Shown one piece after another: positions 29,149 to 37,866 of a stretch of 64,000 bases of DNA (position 1 is its first letter; the number at the start of each line of letters is the position of its first letter). The translations under genes were made by a program, and so were the position numbers. Under the pieces are notes generated by a model that saw only the letters and a list, made by a program, of their open reading frames with translations, was not told where the DNA came from and ran no database searches. Source of the stretch: Sphingobacterium alkalisoli (lineage in GTDB: Bacteria; Bacteroidota; Bacteroidia; Sphingobacteriales; Sphingobacteriaceae); assembly GCF_005049105.1 (NCBI RefSeq), contig NZ_SUKA01000003.1:310001-374000 (forward strand), read 5' to 3'.

Positions 29149-29994
29149 ATGAAACGAGAGAATATAGATGAATTGGTGAAGGTGGAATACCATCAGACAG
29201 CAAGCTGTCCTTTAAAGGATATCCAATTCTCCTTTTTCAAAATTGTATATGTCATTTCTGGAAAGGGATTTCTGAAGATAAACAACAATATGGCTTCATT
29301 TAGTGAAGGCAGCCTGATTCTCTTAACACCAAACGATCAGCACCATTTGGAAATCATTGAAAAAACGGAACTTTTGCTCGTCAAGTTCAGTGAACGTTAT
29401 GTGAAAAATTACAAGTGGAACAGCATTAATTCGATGGAATGTCTGCTGTATGGTGCTTCGTATTTGTCTGGCTGTATCCTTCAAAATAAACCTGACATTG
29501 TCTTGGTTAATTCAATTGTGGACTCACTGCTCCACGGTATTCGTCATCCTGATCTGTACCAAGATGAGCTGACTTTAAATTATGTAAATGCTTTGATTGT
29601 GATCGCCGCACGAAATATCTCCAAGATGCGAGCAGAGCAAATTACTTCCAATACGGATAAAAGGGTAATTGATATTCTCAACTATATCCAAGGAAACATC
29701 CATGATCCAGCATTGTTGAAAGTTGCGGCGATCGCTAAGAAATTCGGTTTTTCAGAAACCTACCTGGGTAGTTACTTTAAAAAGCAGTGCGGAGAAACGA
29801 TCCAGCAATATATACTGAACTATAAAATGAGATTGATTGAACATCGGGTGCTATTCAGCGATATGCGTGTGAATGAAATCGTTACCGAGTTTGGTTTTTC
29901 GGATGAAAGCCACCTAAATAAGTTTTTTAAAAAGCGGCATCTGATGAGCTTAACGGAATTTAAAAAGACAAAAGGTATTAAAGGAGTGGCTTAA
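29149..29994 (+). CDS. AraC-family regulator
   Basis: A ~281-residue regulator: N-terminal cupin-like ligand domain (FFKIVYVISGKGFLKIN, SFSEGSLILLTPNDQHHLE) and a C-terminal double helix-turn-helix (VAAIAKKFGFSETYLGSYFKK, then VNEIVTEFGFSDESHLNKFF). The frame opens at a TTG at 29089, but ATG 29149 is preferred because the ligand-domain homology begins there. A TATTTTTG box lies just before it. It is divergent from the MFS gene and likely its regulator. Confidence 0.88.
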   Translation: MKRENIDELVKVEYHQTASCPLKDIQFSFFKIVYVISGKGFLKINNNMASFSEGSLILLTPNDQHHLEIIEKTELLLVKFSERYVKNYKWNSINSMECLLYGASYLSGCILQNKPDIVLVNSIVDSLLHGIRHPDLYQDELTLNYVNALIVIAARNISKMRAEQITSNTDKRVIDILNYIQGNIHDPALLKVAAIAKKFGFSETYLGSYFKKQCGETIQQYILNYKMRLIEHRVLFSDMRVNEIVTEFGFSDESHLNKFFKKRHLMSLTEFKKTKGIKGVA

Positions 29995-30061
29995 TATCTT
30001 ATTTTGATCAGCAATGCTGTATCACCATTTGGATTTCTTTTAAAATCAAGCATAGGAATAG

Positions 30062-30096
30062 AAAAGCCCATTCAACAGTCATTGAAATGGGCTTTT
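30062..30096. terminator. Bidirectional terminator
   Basis: AAAAGCCCATT and AATGGGCTTTT form an 11-bp perfect stem around a 13-base loop, with A and T runs on each side. It separates the convergent AraC and SDR genes. Confidence 0.82.
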
Positions 30097-30118
30097 TCTT
30101 AGGCATATTTTTGGTAGA

Positions 30119-30877
30119 TTAAATTCTATATCCTCCTGAAACCTCGATTCTTTGCGCATTTATCCATTTGGAATCATCGGAACAAAGGAATGCGACCACA
30201 CTTCCAATATCATCCGGCAATCCTACTCTTCCTAGAGCTGCTTCGGAAGCTAAGTGTTTATTTACTTCTGACATGTCACGAACAACACCGCCACCAAAAT
30301 CAGTTTCGATAGCACCTGGAGCAAGTGCATTGACTCTTATTTTTCTACTTCCCAGTTCCAAAGCTTGGTATCTTGATAATGCATCTATTGCAGCTTTCAT
30401 AGCGCCATATGCAGAGTATCCTGGAGATGAGAATCTGGCCAAACCTGAAGAAATATTCACGATACTGCTTCCGTCCTTTAATAAGGGTAGTAGTTTCTGC
30501 GTTAAGAAATATGGACCTTTGAAATGGATATTTGTCATGAGATCGACGATTTCTTCCGTCATCGTTTCAAAGCTCTGGTTGATCCCTATGCCTGCGTTGT
30601 TTACGAGTGCATCCAGTTTTGCGGAAGAAAATTGTGTATCCAAGATGTTTTTCACTTCTGCTGTGAATTGATCGAAACCTGCCGTTGTTGAGATATCAAG
30701 AGATAATGCATATGCTTTTTGTCCGATACTCTCAATTTCCTTTACCACCTCATCGGCAAATTCTCTTTTGGTTTGAAACGTAAGGATAATATCGAAACCT
30801 TTTTTTGCAAGTTGCAAAACGGAATCTTTACCCAATCCACGGCTTGCGCCTGTTACTAATGCTATTTTTTGTGTCAT
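30119..30877 (-). CDS. Short-chain dehydrogenase/reductase
   Basis: A 252-residue classical SDR. Cofactor loop TGASRGLGKD near residue 9, NNAGIG near 92, the catalytic serine region VNISSGLARF, and YSAYGAMKAA supplying Tyr and Lys; the C-terminus ends with the common motif IEVSGGYRI. It probably uses NADP(H); substrate unknown. First of three SDRs in the segment, next to an AraC gene on the same strand. Confidence 0.92.
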   Translation of the reverse strand: MTQKIALVTGASRGLGKDSVLQLAKKGFDIILTFQTKREFADEVVKEIESIGQKAYALSLDISTTAGFDQFTAEVKNILDTQFSSAKLDALVNNAGIGINQSFETMTEEIVDLMTNIHFKGPYFLTQKLLPLLKDGSSIVNISSGLARFSSPGYSAYGAMKAAIDALSRYQALELGSRKIRVNALAPGAIETDFGGGVVRDMSEVNKHLASEAALGRVGLPDDIGSVVAFLCSDDSKWINAQRIEVSGGYRI

Positions 30878-31043
30878 TTTTTATTGTTTTATAGATTATG
30901 ATGATGTTTTAGAACGCAGCATGTACTTTTTTATACGGTTGCTTTTTTAGATATTAACTTTAGAAGTCGGTATTTATTGCATCGTCTTTTAGACTAAAGA
31001 AAAATCGCGAAAGCATTTCTGGTTCTATCAAAGCGTTATATTT

Positions 31044-31940
31044 TCAATTTAAGAAGCTTCCTCTAAATTCATTTGGTGTACGCCCAACTTCTTTCTTAAA
31101 AAGACGTGAAAAATAGGTGGTATTTTCAAAGCCTAGCAGATACGAAATTTCAGAGATATTGAGTTCTCCTTCAGTCAATAAATTCTTTGCCTCACCGATT
31201 AAAAAAAGATGAATAAGCTCTAACGCCGTTTTCCCTGTCTCTTCTTTAAGCAGATCGGTTAGATAACGAGAAGAAATATTTAATTTTTCTGCCATTAAAG
31301 CGACTGTCGGCAATCCGATTTCTTTTGTTTTTCGTTCTTCAAGGTTAGCAACTAACAAGGCATTAAACTTTGTAACTGTCGCGCCGGTTAACTGCTTTCG
31401 GTTGATGAATTGTCTTTTATAGAATCGCTGTGCGTATTTTAATAAAGAATCCAGATGGCTGATAATAATTGATTTGCTGAGCTCGTCCGTATTATTATGG
31501 TACTCTTTTTCGATGTTGAAATACAAATTCCAGATGATATCCTCTTCTGCCGGAGAAAGGTGTAAGGCTTCGTTGACTTCATAGTCGAAATAACTGTACT
31601 TTTTGATTTCGTTGTACAGGGCTGTTCCGGCTAAAAAATCTTCATGGATAATGATTAGAAAGCCTTTTTCTTCTAGCATAACATTTTGGAATGCCACTTT
31701 CTGTAACGGTTTTATGAATGACAGCGAACCCCGGTCATGGTCATATTTAGTTTTACCATAAGACATGCTTCCGGATTTCAATTTTTTGAATCCGATGATG
31801 TAAAATCCAGAGGAAAATTCAAGTTTATTATTTCCCTTGCACATATCTTGTTCTCCATAAACCACACTAAAAAGTGGGTTTTCAGGTGGATTGATACCGA
31901 AAGCCTCGTGAAGTTCACTTATTTTGTTGAAATGGTCCAT
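31044..31940 (-). CDS. AraC-family regulator
   Basis: A 298-residue AraC-type protein: N-terminal ligand-binding half (GFYIIGFKKLKSGSMSYG, FDYEVNEALHLSPAEED) and a C-terminal HTH pair (VALMAEKLNISSRYLTDLLK and ISEISYLLGFENTTYFSRLF). It lies between the SDRs at 30119 and 32004, both on the same strand, and probably regulates one or both. Inducer unknown. Confidence 0.9.
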   Translation of the reverse strand: MDHFNKISELHEAFGINPPENPLFSVVYGEQDMCKGNNKLEFSSGFYIIGFKKLKSGSMSYGKTKYDHDRGSLSFIKPLQKVAFQNVMLEEKGFLIIIHEDFLAGTALYNEIKKYSYFDYEVNEALHLSPAEEDIIWNLYFNIEKEYHNNTDELSKSIIISHLDSLLKYAQRFYKRQFINRKQLTGATVTKFNALLVANLEERKTKEIGLPTVALMAEKLNISSRYLTDLLKEETGKTALELIHLFLIGEAKNLLTEGELNISEISYLLGFENTTYFSRLFKKEVGRTPNEFRGSFLN

Positions 31941-32003
31941 CTTTTTAAAGCCATATTAAAAACAGATTTCAGAAAATTCAGATTCTGCTTATTTTAAATT
32001 CTG

Positions 32004-32822
32004 TTAACCGTGTGCTGCTACGGAGACATCTTGCCAAGATTCCCAGGTTTTAAGACGCTCGGCGTAAGTGTGTTGTGTCCAGGTGAATGTGTTTTTGCCT
32101 AATAGTAGTCTTAATGGTGGATTTTCGGCATCAACTAAACTTAGGATAGCTGTAGCCGTAGCATCTGGATCGCCAGAATCTTGGTCTGCTGCGTGGTCAT
32201 AGAAACCTTTTCTTATGGTATCGTAAGCAGCAACTGTTGTGCTGACCGCAAGAGAATTGTTTCCAAAGAAATCTGTAGCGAATCCGCCCGGTTCTACGAT
32301 GGTTACTTGAATGCCAAAACCGCTTACTTCGCTTGCCAATGTTTCTGTAAGCCCTTCAACTGCAAATTTAGTGGCACTGTAAAGTCCCATTAACGGTACT
32401 GTATTTAATCCCAAAGCACTTGAAAGCTGAATAATCTGACCCGAATTTTGCGCACGCATAATTGGTAAAACCGCCTGAATCATCCATAATGAACCCAATA
32501 CATTGGTTTCAAATTGCGCTCTTACATCGTCTTCGATAAGTTCTTCTACAGCGCCAACGTGTCCAAAGCCTGCATTATTTATGAGCACATCGATACTTCC
32601 AAAATGGTTTTTCGCGGTTTCAATTGCTTCAAAGCTTCCAATTCTGTCTGTAACATCAAGTTTAAGAACCAAAAGATTTGATGAAAATTCTTGATTCAGT
32701 TCTGCTAAGGTTTCAGGATTACGAACAGCTGCCACGACATTGTCGCCACGTCTTAAAAATGCTTCCGCCCAAATTCTTCCGAAGCCACGGGATGCACCTG
32801 TTATAAAAATTGTCTTTGCCAT
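32004..32822 (-). CDS. Short-chain dehydrogenase/reductase
   Basis: A 272-residue SDR with TGASRGFGRI, NNAGFG, and YSATKFAVEG as the active Tyr/Lys motif. The C-terminal region (PGGFATDFFGNN, then ENPPLRLLLGKN) matches the group of short-chain oxidoreductases common beside AraC regulators. It is preceded by a 34-base motif (32881-32914) shared with a reductase promoter further along. Substrate unknown. Confidence 0.92.
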   Translation of the reverse strand: MAKTIFITGASRGFGRIWAEAFLRRGDNVVAAVRNPETLAELNQEFSSNLLVLKLDVTDRIGSFEAIETAKNHFGSIDVLINNAGFGHVGAVEELIEDDVRAQFETNVLGSLWMIQAVLPIMRAQNSGQIIQLSSALGLNTVPLMGLYSATKFAVEGLTETLASEVSGFGIQVTIVEPGGFATDFFGNNSLAVSTTVAAYDTIRKGFYDHAADQDSGDPDATATAILSLVDAENPPLRLLLGKNTFTWTQHTYAERLKTWESWQDVSVAAHG

Positions 32823-32880
32823 TCTATTATTTTTAAATATTTGATATGGACAAATTTCCGCAAATTTTTACCTGCTATTA

Positions 32881-32914
32881 TGATACAAAAGTAGGCAATA
32901 ATGAAACGTTTTTA
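32881..32914 (-). promoter_or_regulatory. Upstream motif copy 1 (shared control element)
   Basis: A 34-base sequence starting TGATACAAAAGTAGGCA that recurs at 33959-33992 with five mismatches. On the minus strand, in the direction of the SDR gene, it contains TACTTTTG, which matches the Bacteroidota -7 box. It lies about 60 bases before the SDR start and may combine a promoter with an operator. Confidence 0.45.
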
Positions 32915-33003
32915 CCAACCTTTATTAGCCATCTCTACCTCCAGTATCGACTTCTATTGCCATATAAATTGATTTCAGTACGATATCATTTTGGGTTTTT
33001 AAA

Positions 33004-33756
33004 TTAAATTTGTTGCAACATTTCTGAAGTCACAGAGCGGTTTACGGCTATAATTTCTTCGTACGAAGGGTGACCATCCATGTACCTCAATTTGTTAAGT
33101 ATAAAATCTCTGATGGCAGGGGCTTTTTCTCTATTAGCTTTAAGAAGTGCCTGTTTTAACTCTCCTTTATTCAATTCAGTACAAAAGGCTGGCGTACCGA
33201 GCTGCTGTCTCCAGGATTCAGCAAGACTTCCGCTGTCAACGGTATCAAAGCCTATCTGATCAACGAGTTGACTGACTACTTTTTTATGTTCTTGGTTATC
33301 TCCAGCTATAGAAATTGCTATTCGATCCGCTGTGCCCGATGCTTTGCCTTTGTTTTTTAGGGAATATTCCAGTACATCGTTAAACACCTTAACAAGCGGA
33401 CGGCCTAGCATTTCAGAAATGTAAACGCTTTCGGATATGTGCTCTAGCTCCGAAATTTCACCATCTCTTAGGGGAGTATAGTTAGAAGTGTCCATTATTA
33501 TTACATCCTGAGGTACCTCTTTTAATAAATCCTGAGGTAAGCTTTTATACGCATTGAAGGGCATAGAGAAGAGGATAGCATCAACGCCTTTCACCACATC
33601 CTGTATGGTTGCCGCAGTCGCTCCTAAACCGGCAGCTATTTTTTCCAATTCAGGCATTGCCCTGGTATTGGTTACTTTTACCCGATGTCCAGCTTTAATT
33701 AATTTTTCTGCTAAAATGCTGCCAAGTGGGCCTGTTCCTACAATTCCTATATTCAT
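33004..33756 (-). CDS. F420-reductase-like NAD(P)-binding protein (paralogue 1)
   Basis: A 250-residue Rossmann protein starting IGIVGTGPLGSILAEKL, with the NADP-phosphate-contacting region after strand 2 (TNTRAMPELEKIA). The late signature SLAESWRQQLGTPAFCTEL is shared with the other three paralogues here. The family includes F420:NADPH oxidoreductases and proteins close to them; no F420 biosynthesis genes are seen, so it may act on another flavin or nitro/keto substrate. Separated from the next paralogue upstream by a 267-base gap. Confidence 0.83.
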   Translation of the reverse strand: MNIGIVGTGPLGSILAEKLIKAGHRVKVTNTRAMPELEKIAAGLGATAATIQDVVKGVDAILFSMPFNAYKSLPQDLLKEVPQDVIIMDTSNYTPLRDGEISELEHISESVYISEMLGRPLVKVFNDVLEYSLKNKGKASGTADRIAISIAGDNQEHKKVVSQLVDQIGFDTVDSGSLAESWRQQLGTPAFCTELNKGELKQALLKANREKAPAIRDFILNKLRYMDGHPSYEEIIAVNRSVTSEMLQQI

Positions 33757-33802
33757 GATTTTATGTTTATTTTATTATACTAGTTACTTTTCTTCTCAAA
33801 AT

Positions 33803-33976
33803 TTATAATACTACAGAACCACTCTCGGTAAATACTTTTCTGAATGGTGGTTTAGGAAGTTCTAAAAATGCCGCGTTCCTGCAAAATGGGAAGTACGGGT
33901 TTTGAGAAATAGCGATGACAAAGTCTTGCGTTTGACGTCCTTTTTTCTTCAGCTTTTGTGATACAGAAATAGGCAT
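33803..33976 (-). CDS. Possible small ORF or gene remnant, 57 residues
   Basis: A frame from ATG at 33976 to TAA at 33803: MPISVSQKLKKKGRQTQDF at the start and a proline-rich end (ELPKPPFRKVFTESG). It overlaps the conserved 34-base motif, and its ATG is not conserved in the other copy of that motif, so it may be chance or the tail of a lost gene. No homology recognised. Confidence 0.2.
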   Translation of the reverse strand: MPISVSQKLKKKGRQTQDFVIAISQNPYFPFCRNAAFLELPKPPFRKVFTESGSVVL

Positions 33977-33992
33977 TAATGAAACATTTTCA
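33959..33992 (-). promoter_or_regulatory. Upstream motif copy 2 (shared control element)
   Basis: Second copy of the element at 32881-32914: TGATACAGAAATAGGCA at its start. It lies some 200 bases before the paralogue-1 start; here the -7-like box reads TATTTCTG. Shared with an SDR promoter, so one regulator (perhaps the AraC at 31044) may act on both. Confidence 0.4.
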
Positions 33993-34023
33993 CGAAATGC
34001 TATCCCTCTACTAATTCTATATT

Positions 34024-34779
34024 TTACTTTGTTTTTGGTTTTTTTTCAAACAATGCTCTATTGAATTTAACAACATCGGGATGAGACGGATAGCTTGACC
34101 TAGCTGAAAGCTCAACAATAGCTTTATCTCTCAAAATGGGTGCATTTTCTTTCACGCCGTCTGCCAACGCCTGTTTTAATTCTGCTGCATCTAATTCTGT
34201 ACAGTAAGCTGGTGTTCCGGGCTGGTGTCTCCAGGATTCGGAAAGGTTACCCGAATCAACTGCATCGTAACCAGCATCATTAACCAATCCGGCTATTACC
34301 TTTTTTGCTTCGGCATCATCACCGGCTACAGCCATTGCAATTCTGTCTTCAGCACCAGGGTTTTTTCCACCGTTAGCAAGTGTTTCCGCCAGTAAGTTAT
34401 TGAAAGCTTTTACTACAGGTCTTCCCAATTGTTCAGATACCCAAACACTCTCTACTTTTCCATTTTTGATTTCTTCAATGTCGGCATCGCGGAATGGATA
34501 ATAATTGGAGGTATCGACCACAATTACATTTTTCGGAACGTCTGCAAACAAATCTTTGGGTAGAGTGGGGATGGCTATAGTCGGCAAAGATAAAATGATC
34601 ACATCTACATCCTTTACAACATCTTTCTGATTTGCAGCCGTTACACCCAACTCCGCAGCACGGGCATTCAATTGATCGATGTCGCTTGCATTATTTATTT
34701 TCACTTGGTGACCGGCTGCAGCCATTTTTTTGGCGATTGTTCCGCCTATGGCTCCAGTACCTATTATTCCTATTTTCAT
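34024..34779 (-). CDS. F420-reductase-like NAD(P)-binding protein (paralogue 2)
   Basis: A 251-residue protein: IGIIGTGAIGGTIAKKM nucleotide-binding loop, DTSNYYPFRDADIEEI central, EQLGRPVVKAFNN and NLSESWRHQPGTPAYCTEL near the end. It shares all the signature blocks of paralogue 1. It lies 39 bases downstream of paralogue 3, the same operon by spacing. Cofactor NADP(H) is expected; the second substrate is unknown. Confidence 0.85.
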   Translation of the reverse strand: MKIGIIGTGAIGGTIAKKMAAAGHQVKINNASDIDQLNARAAELGVTAANQKDVVKDVDVIILSLPTIAIPTLPKDLFADVPKNVIVVDTSNYYPFRDADIEEIKNGKVESVWVSEQLGRPVVKAFNNLLAETLANGGKNPGAEDRIAMAVAGDDAEAKKVIAGLVNDAGYDAVDSGNLSESWRHQPGTPAYCTELDAAELKQALADGVKENAPILRDKAIVELSARSSYPSHPDVVKFNRALFEKKPKTK

Positions 34780-34818
34780 ATTCTGATTATTTTAAGAATT
34801 ATTCTTATTGATTAAAAT

Positions 34819-35616
34819 TTACTTTTTACTGTTTCTTGGTGTTAAGCCATTTATTGAACGGTTGATATCTACTGCGTGATCCACAAAGTCATCCGGATAC
34901 TTTCCTGAAACCAGAATGTCGAAAAATTCCTGACCCAGATCTTTCATTGTTTCAAACGACAGGTTTTGCTTATCTACCAATGTTTGTCTGATTGCAGATG
35001 CCCTTGCTTTAATAAGTTCGTGTAATGGAAGGTCTGTGCAATATGCGGGACCGCAAGCCTGCTGTCTCCAGGAATCTTCCAATGGTCCTGCGTCCAGTGC
35101 ATCAAATCCTACTTCATCTACCAATCCCATCACCAGATCTATTTCTTTCTGAACGTCTCCTGAAACTGCTATAGCAATTCTACCAGCACTGTTTTTCGGT
35201 TTTCCTTCAGCCAAAAGGCTATACGCACCGATATTACTAAAAGCTTTTACGACAGTTCGACCTAACTGCTGCTGTACCCAGACACTATTGACAGTGCCGT
35301 TTTCAATTTCTTCTATGCGTCCGTCCCGATGTGGCCAGTAGTTCGTTGTTTCTACAATGGTAACACGTTCTTCTAATCTACCTTTTAGGCTCTGTGCTAA
35401 TTCTGGAATTCTTAGGAGAGGAATTGATAAAATTAAAACATCAATATCTTTTACAACTTCGTCCATATTAACTGCTTTTGCACCAATCTTGTTTGCCAGC
35501 TCCTGTATTTCACTCACACCTTTTGCATCAGCTAATGAAACGGTATGCCCTGAATCACTTAATTTTTTTGCTAGTGTTTTGCCGATCAGGCCGGCTCCAA
35601 TAATTCCTATATTCAT
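34819..35616 (-). CDS. F420-reductase-like NAD(P)-binding protein (paralogue 3)
   Basis: A 265-residue protein with IGIIGAGLIGKTLAKKL, ETTNYWPHRDGRIEEI and PLEDSWRQQACGPAYCTDL. Slightly longer than its paralogues at the C-terminus (QEFFDILVSGKYPDDFV). It is 21 bases downstream of the SDR at 35638. Same family caveat: no deazaflavin pathway is visible. Confidence 0.85.
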   Translation of the reverse strand: MNIGIIGAGLIGKTLAKKLSDSGHTVSLADAKGVSEIQELANKIGAKAVNMDEVVKDIDVLILSIPLLRIPELAQSLKGRLEERVTIVETTNYWPHRDGRIEEIENGTVNSVWVQQQLGRTVVKAFSNIGAYSLLAEGKPKNSAGRIAIAVSGDVQKEIDLVMGLVDEVGFDALDAGPLEDSWRQQACGPAYCTDLPLHELIKARASAIRQTLVDKQNLSFETMKDLGQEFFDILVSGKYPDDFVDHAVDINRSINGLTPRNSKK

Positions 35617-35637
35617 TACTTTATCTTTTTAAAATGA

Positions 35638-36381
35638 TTATTTTGCAGTCATCCCTCCATCTACTTTATATTCAGCAGCAGTAAGGTATGATGATTCATC
35701 AGAAGCCAGAAATAAGGAAACGTACGCCACCTCAATAGGTGCAGCTAATCGTCCCAACGGAGTAGGTTCTAAAATTTTTGGATCGTCAAATAATTTTGGA
35801 TCTACAATTCCAGTTTTCACACCACCCGGATGTACCGAATTAACCCTGATATTGCGGGTCGCATATTCTAAAGCTGCCATCTTTGTAAGGCCTGTAACCG
35901 CAAACTTACTTCCTACATAAGCAGCATTTGGTGATCCGGGGGCTACCTGCAATCCTGAAACAGAGGAAATATTGACAATAGACCCTTGACCTGCTTTTAG
36001 CATCGAAGGAATGACTGATTTCATTCCTAAAAATACACCATCACTATTTACAGCCATTACCTTTTTGTATTCATTAAAATCAAGATCGGCAACGTTGGCA
36101 AATTTACCTGCGATACCTGCGTTGTTAACCAGGACAGTAATGTTACCAAAATGCTTTTCAGCCGTTTCTACTATTACTTTCCATCCATCTTCGCTGGTAA
36201 CATCGTGTTTTATAAAAATGGCGTTATCACCCAGTGATTCTGCCAAAGCAGCACCTTCCTCTTCAAGGACATCAGTGATGATTACTTTCGCTCCGTGCTC
36301 AACAAACAATCTTGCGTGAGCTTCTCCCAATCCTCTTGCACCACCTGTAATGATGGCAACTTTACCTTCTAATCTTTTCAT
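35638..36381 (-). CDS. Short-chain dehydrogenase/reductase (glucose-dehydrogenase-like group)
   Basis: A 247-residue classical SDR: TGGARGLGEAHARLFVEHG, NNAGIAGKFANV, active VNISSVSGLQVAPG and YVGSKFAVTG, C-terminus YLTAAEYKVDGGMTAK. It resembles cyclopentanol/glucose dehydrogenase-type SDRs. It sits inside the block of F420-reductase-like genes, downstream of the flavin monooxygenase, suggesting a shared degradative or detoxifying pathway. Confidence 0.92.
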   Translation of the reverse strand: MKRLEGKVAIITGGARGLGEAHARLFVEHGAKVIITDVLEEEGAALAESLGDNAIFIKHDVTSEDGWKVIVETAEKHFGNITVLVNNAGIAGKFANVADLDFNEYKKVMAVNSDGVFLGMKSVIPSMLKAGQGSIVNISSVSGLQVAPGSPNAAYVGSKFAVTGLTKMAALEYATRNIRVNSVHPGGVKTGIVDPKLFDDPKILEPTPLGRLAAPIEVAYVSLFLASDESSYLTAAEYKVDGGMTAK

Positions 36382-36492
36382 TTTATGTTGATTTATACTT
36401 ATTTATAATTTTCGTCAGCCATTCCATTTTGATATGGAAGACCTTAATTGCACTTAATGGCTGTAATAGAATTGCTAATGCATATTTCGGGT

Positions 36493-37851
36493 TTAAACCC
36501 GTGGATCAATTCCGTACTGGTCGGGCACACCAAGATGCTTGCGCAGGGTCTTACCTTCGTAATCCTGATGAAACAGTCCCCGCTCTTGCAGGATCGGAAC
36601 CACTTCGTCCACAAAAGCATCTATCCCATCTGCATTCACGTCAGGTGAAATCCAGAAGCCATCGGCTGCACCTGCCTCAAACCACTCCTGCATATGATCT
36701 GCCGCTTCGATTCCCGGCCCCACAATGACAGGATGATAGTCTATCACACCGTGAGCCAATATGTCTTTGAGACTCCATCCTTCCTTTGCAATCTTCAGGG
36801 CATTGGACGATCGGGGGTCATAGGGATACGGACGGGCAGCACCGAGTTGTTCATTTGAAAGTGGTTCGTTCAGGCGGGCGTAGTCAAGGGGTATGCCTAG
36901 CATTTGTTGAAGGTAGGCGACTCTTTGTGGGAATAAATGTTCCGTTAATTGAATTCTGCGATCCAATGCCGTCCGCCTATCTTTGGCAATGGTGGTCATT
37001 AGGCCGGGAATGTATTTGATCTCATCAGGGTCACGCCCGTAACGTTTGGCCGCCTCCCTGAATGCATTGCGCTGTGCACGTGCATCCTCGATGGTAAATG
37101 CCGCCCCGATTACCGCATTGGCAAAACGCCCTGCCAGTTTATGCGCATTGGGACTACCGCCCGCGTGAAAGATTATAGGTTGGCCTTGCTCCGATGGAGG
37201 AATGTACAGCGGGCCTCTTGAACCTACAAATTTGCCTTGTATGTTAATCGGGACGATCTGGTCTTCCTTTGCAAAATGGCCACTCTCTTGGTCGTGCACC
37301 CAGGCTTCTTTTCCCCAACTGCCCCAAAGTGACTGGATGAGCTGAATGGCCTCGTGGGCACGACCATAACGGTCTTCACTTGACGGAATTCTCCTTCCAT
37401 AGTTTGCTGCTACATCCTCACCACTTGATGTAATTGCATTCCAACCAGACCGCCCGTGGCTCATAACATCCAGCGCTTTGAATTGCCTTGCCAGATTGAA
37501 AGGCTCGTTAAATGTGGTAGATCCCGTGGCAACCAAACCAATATATTCGGTTTCGCGTGCGACCGCTGCCAGGGCGAGCATCACATCAAGGTTGAAGGTT
37601 GGCGATTCGGTTTCTATATCGGCCATAATCGCCCCTGGGCCATCAGGCAAAAATATAAACTGGAACTTGCCCCGTTCAGCTGCCTGCGCTTGTTTAACCC
37701 TTGCATCAAAACTTGTATAACTTTTTGGGTCAACTCCCGGCATGCGCCATGCTCCCGGCTGGGAGCCATATCCGTTTCCCAGATGCAGTCCGATCAGCAT
37801 TTGTTTTCCCGTATTTGAAAATTTATCGGTTTGTTCTATTAGAGAATCCAT
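36493..37851 (-). CDS. LLM-class flavin monooxygenase (NtaA/SnaA/DszA family)
   Basis: A 452-residue FMNH2-dependent monooxygenase. N-terminus MLIGLHLGNGYGSQPGAWRM and signature SHGRSGWNAITSS near residue 130, PIIFHAGGSPNAHKLAGRFA near 235, and DGFWISPDVNADGIDAF near 395 are typical of the nitrilotriacetate/DszA group. It oxidises an organic substrate using reduced FMN supplied by a partner reductase, for which the neighbouring NADPH-binding proteins are candidates. The gene looks richer in G and C than its neighbours, hinting at transfer. Substrate unknown. Confidence 0.9.
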   Translation of the reverse strand: MDSLIEQTDKFSNTGKQMLIGLHLGNGYGSQPGAWRMPGVDPKSYTSFDARVKQAQAAERGKFQFIFLPDGPGAIMADIETESPTFNLDVMLALAAVARETEYIGLVATGSTTFNEPFNLARQFKALDVMSHGRSGWNAITSSGEDVAANYGRRIPSSEDRYGRAHEAIQLIQSLWGSWGKEAWVHDQESGHFAKEDQIVPINIQGKFVGSRGPLYIPPSEQGQPIIFHAGGSPNAHKLAGRFANAVIGAAFTIEDARAQRNAFREAAKRYGRDPDEIKYIPGLMTTIAKDRRTALDRRIQLTEHLFPQRVAYLQQMLGIPLDYARLNEPLSNEQLGAARPYPYDPRSSNALKIAKEGWSLKDILAHGVIDYHPVIVGPGIEAADHMQEWFEAGAADGFWISPDVNADGIDAFVDEVVPILQERGLFHQDYEGKTLRKHLGVPDQYGIDPRV

Positions 37852-37866
37852 AGTTCTGTTTTTGTA

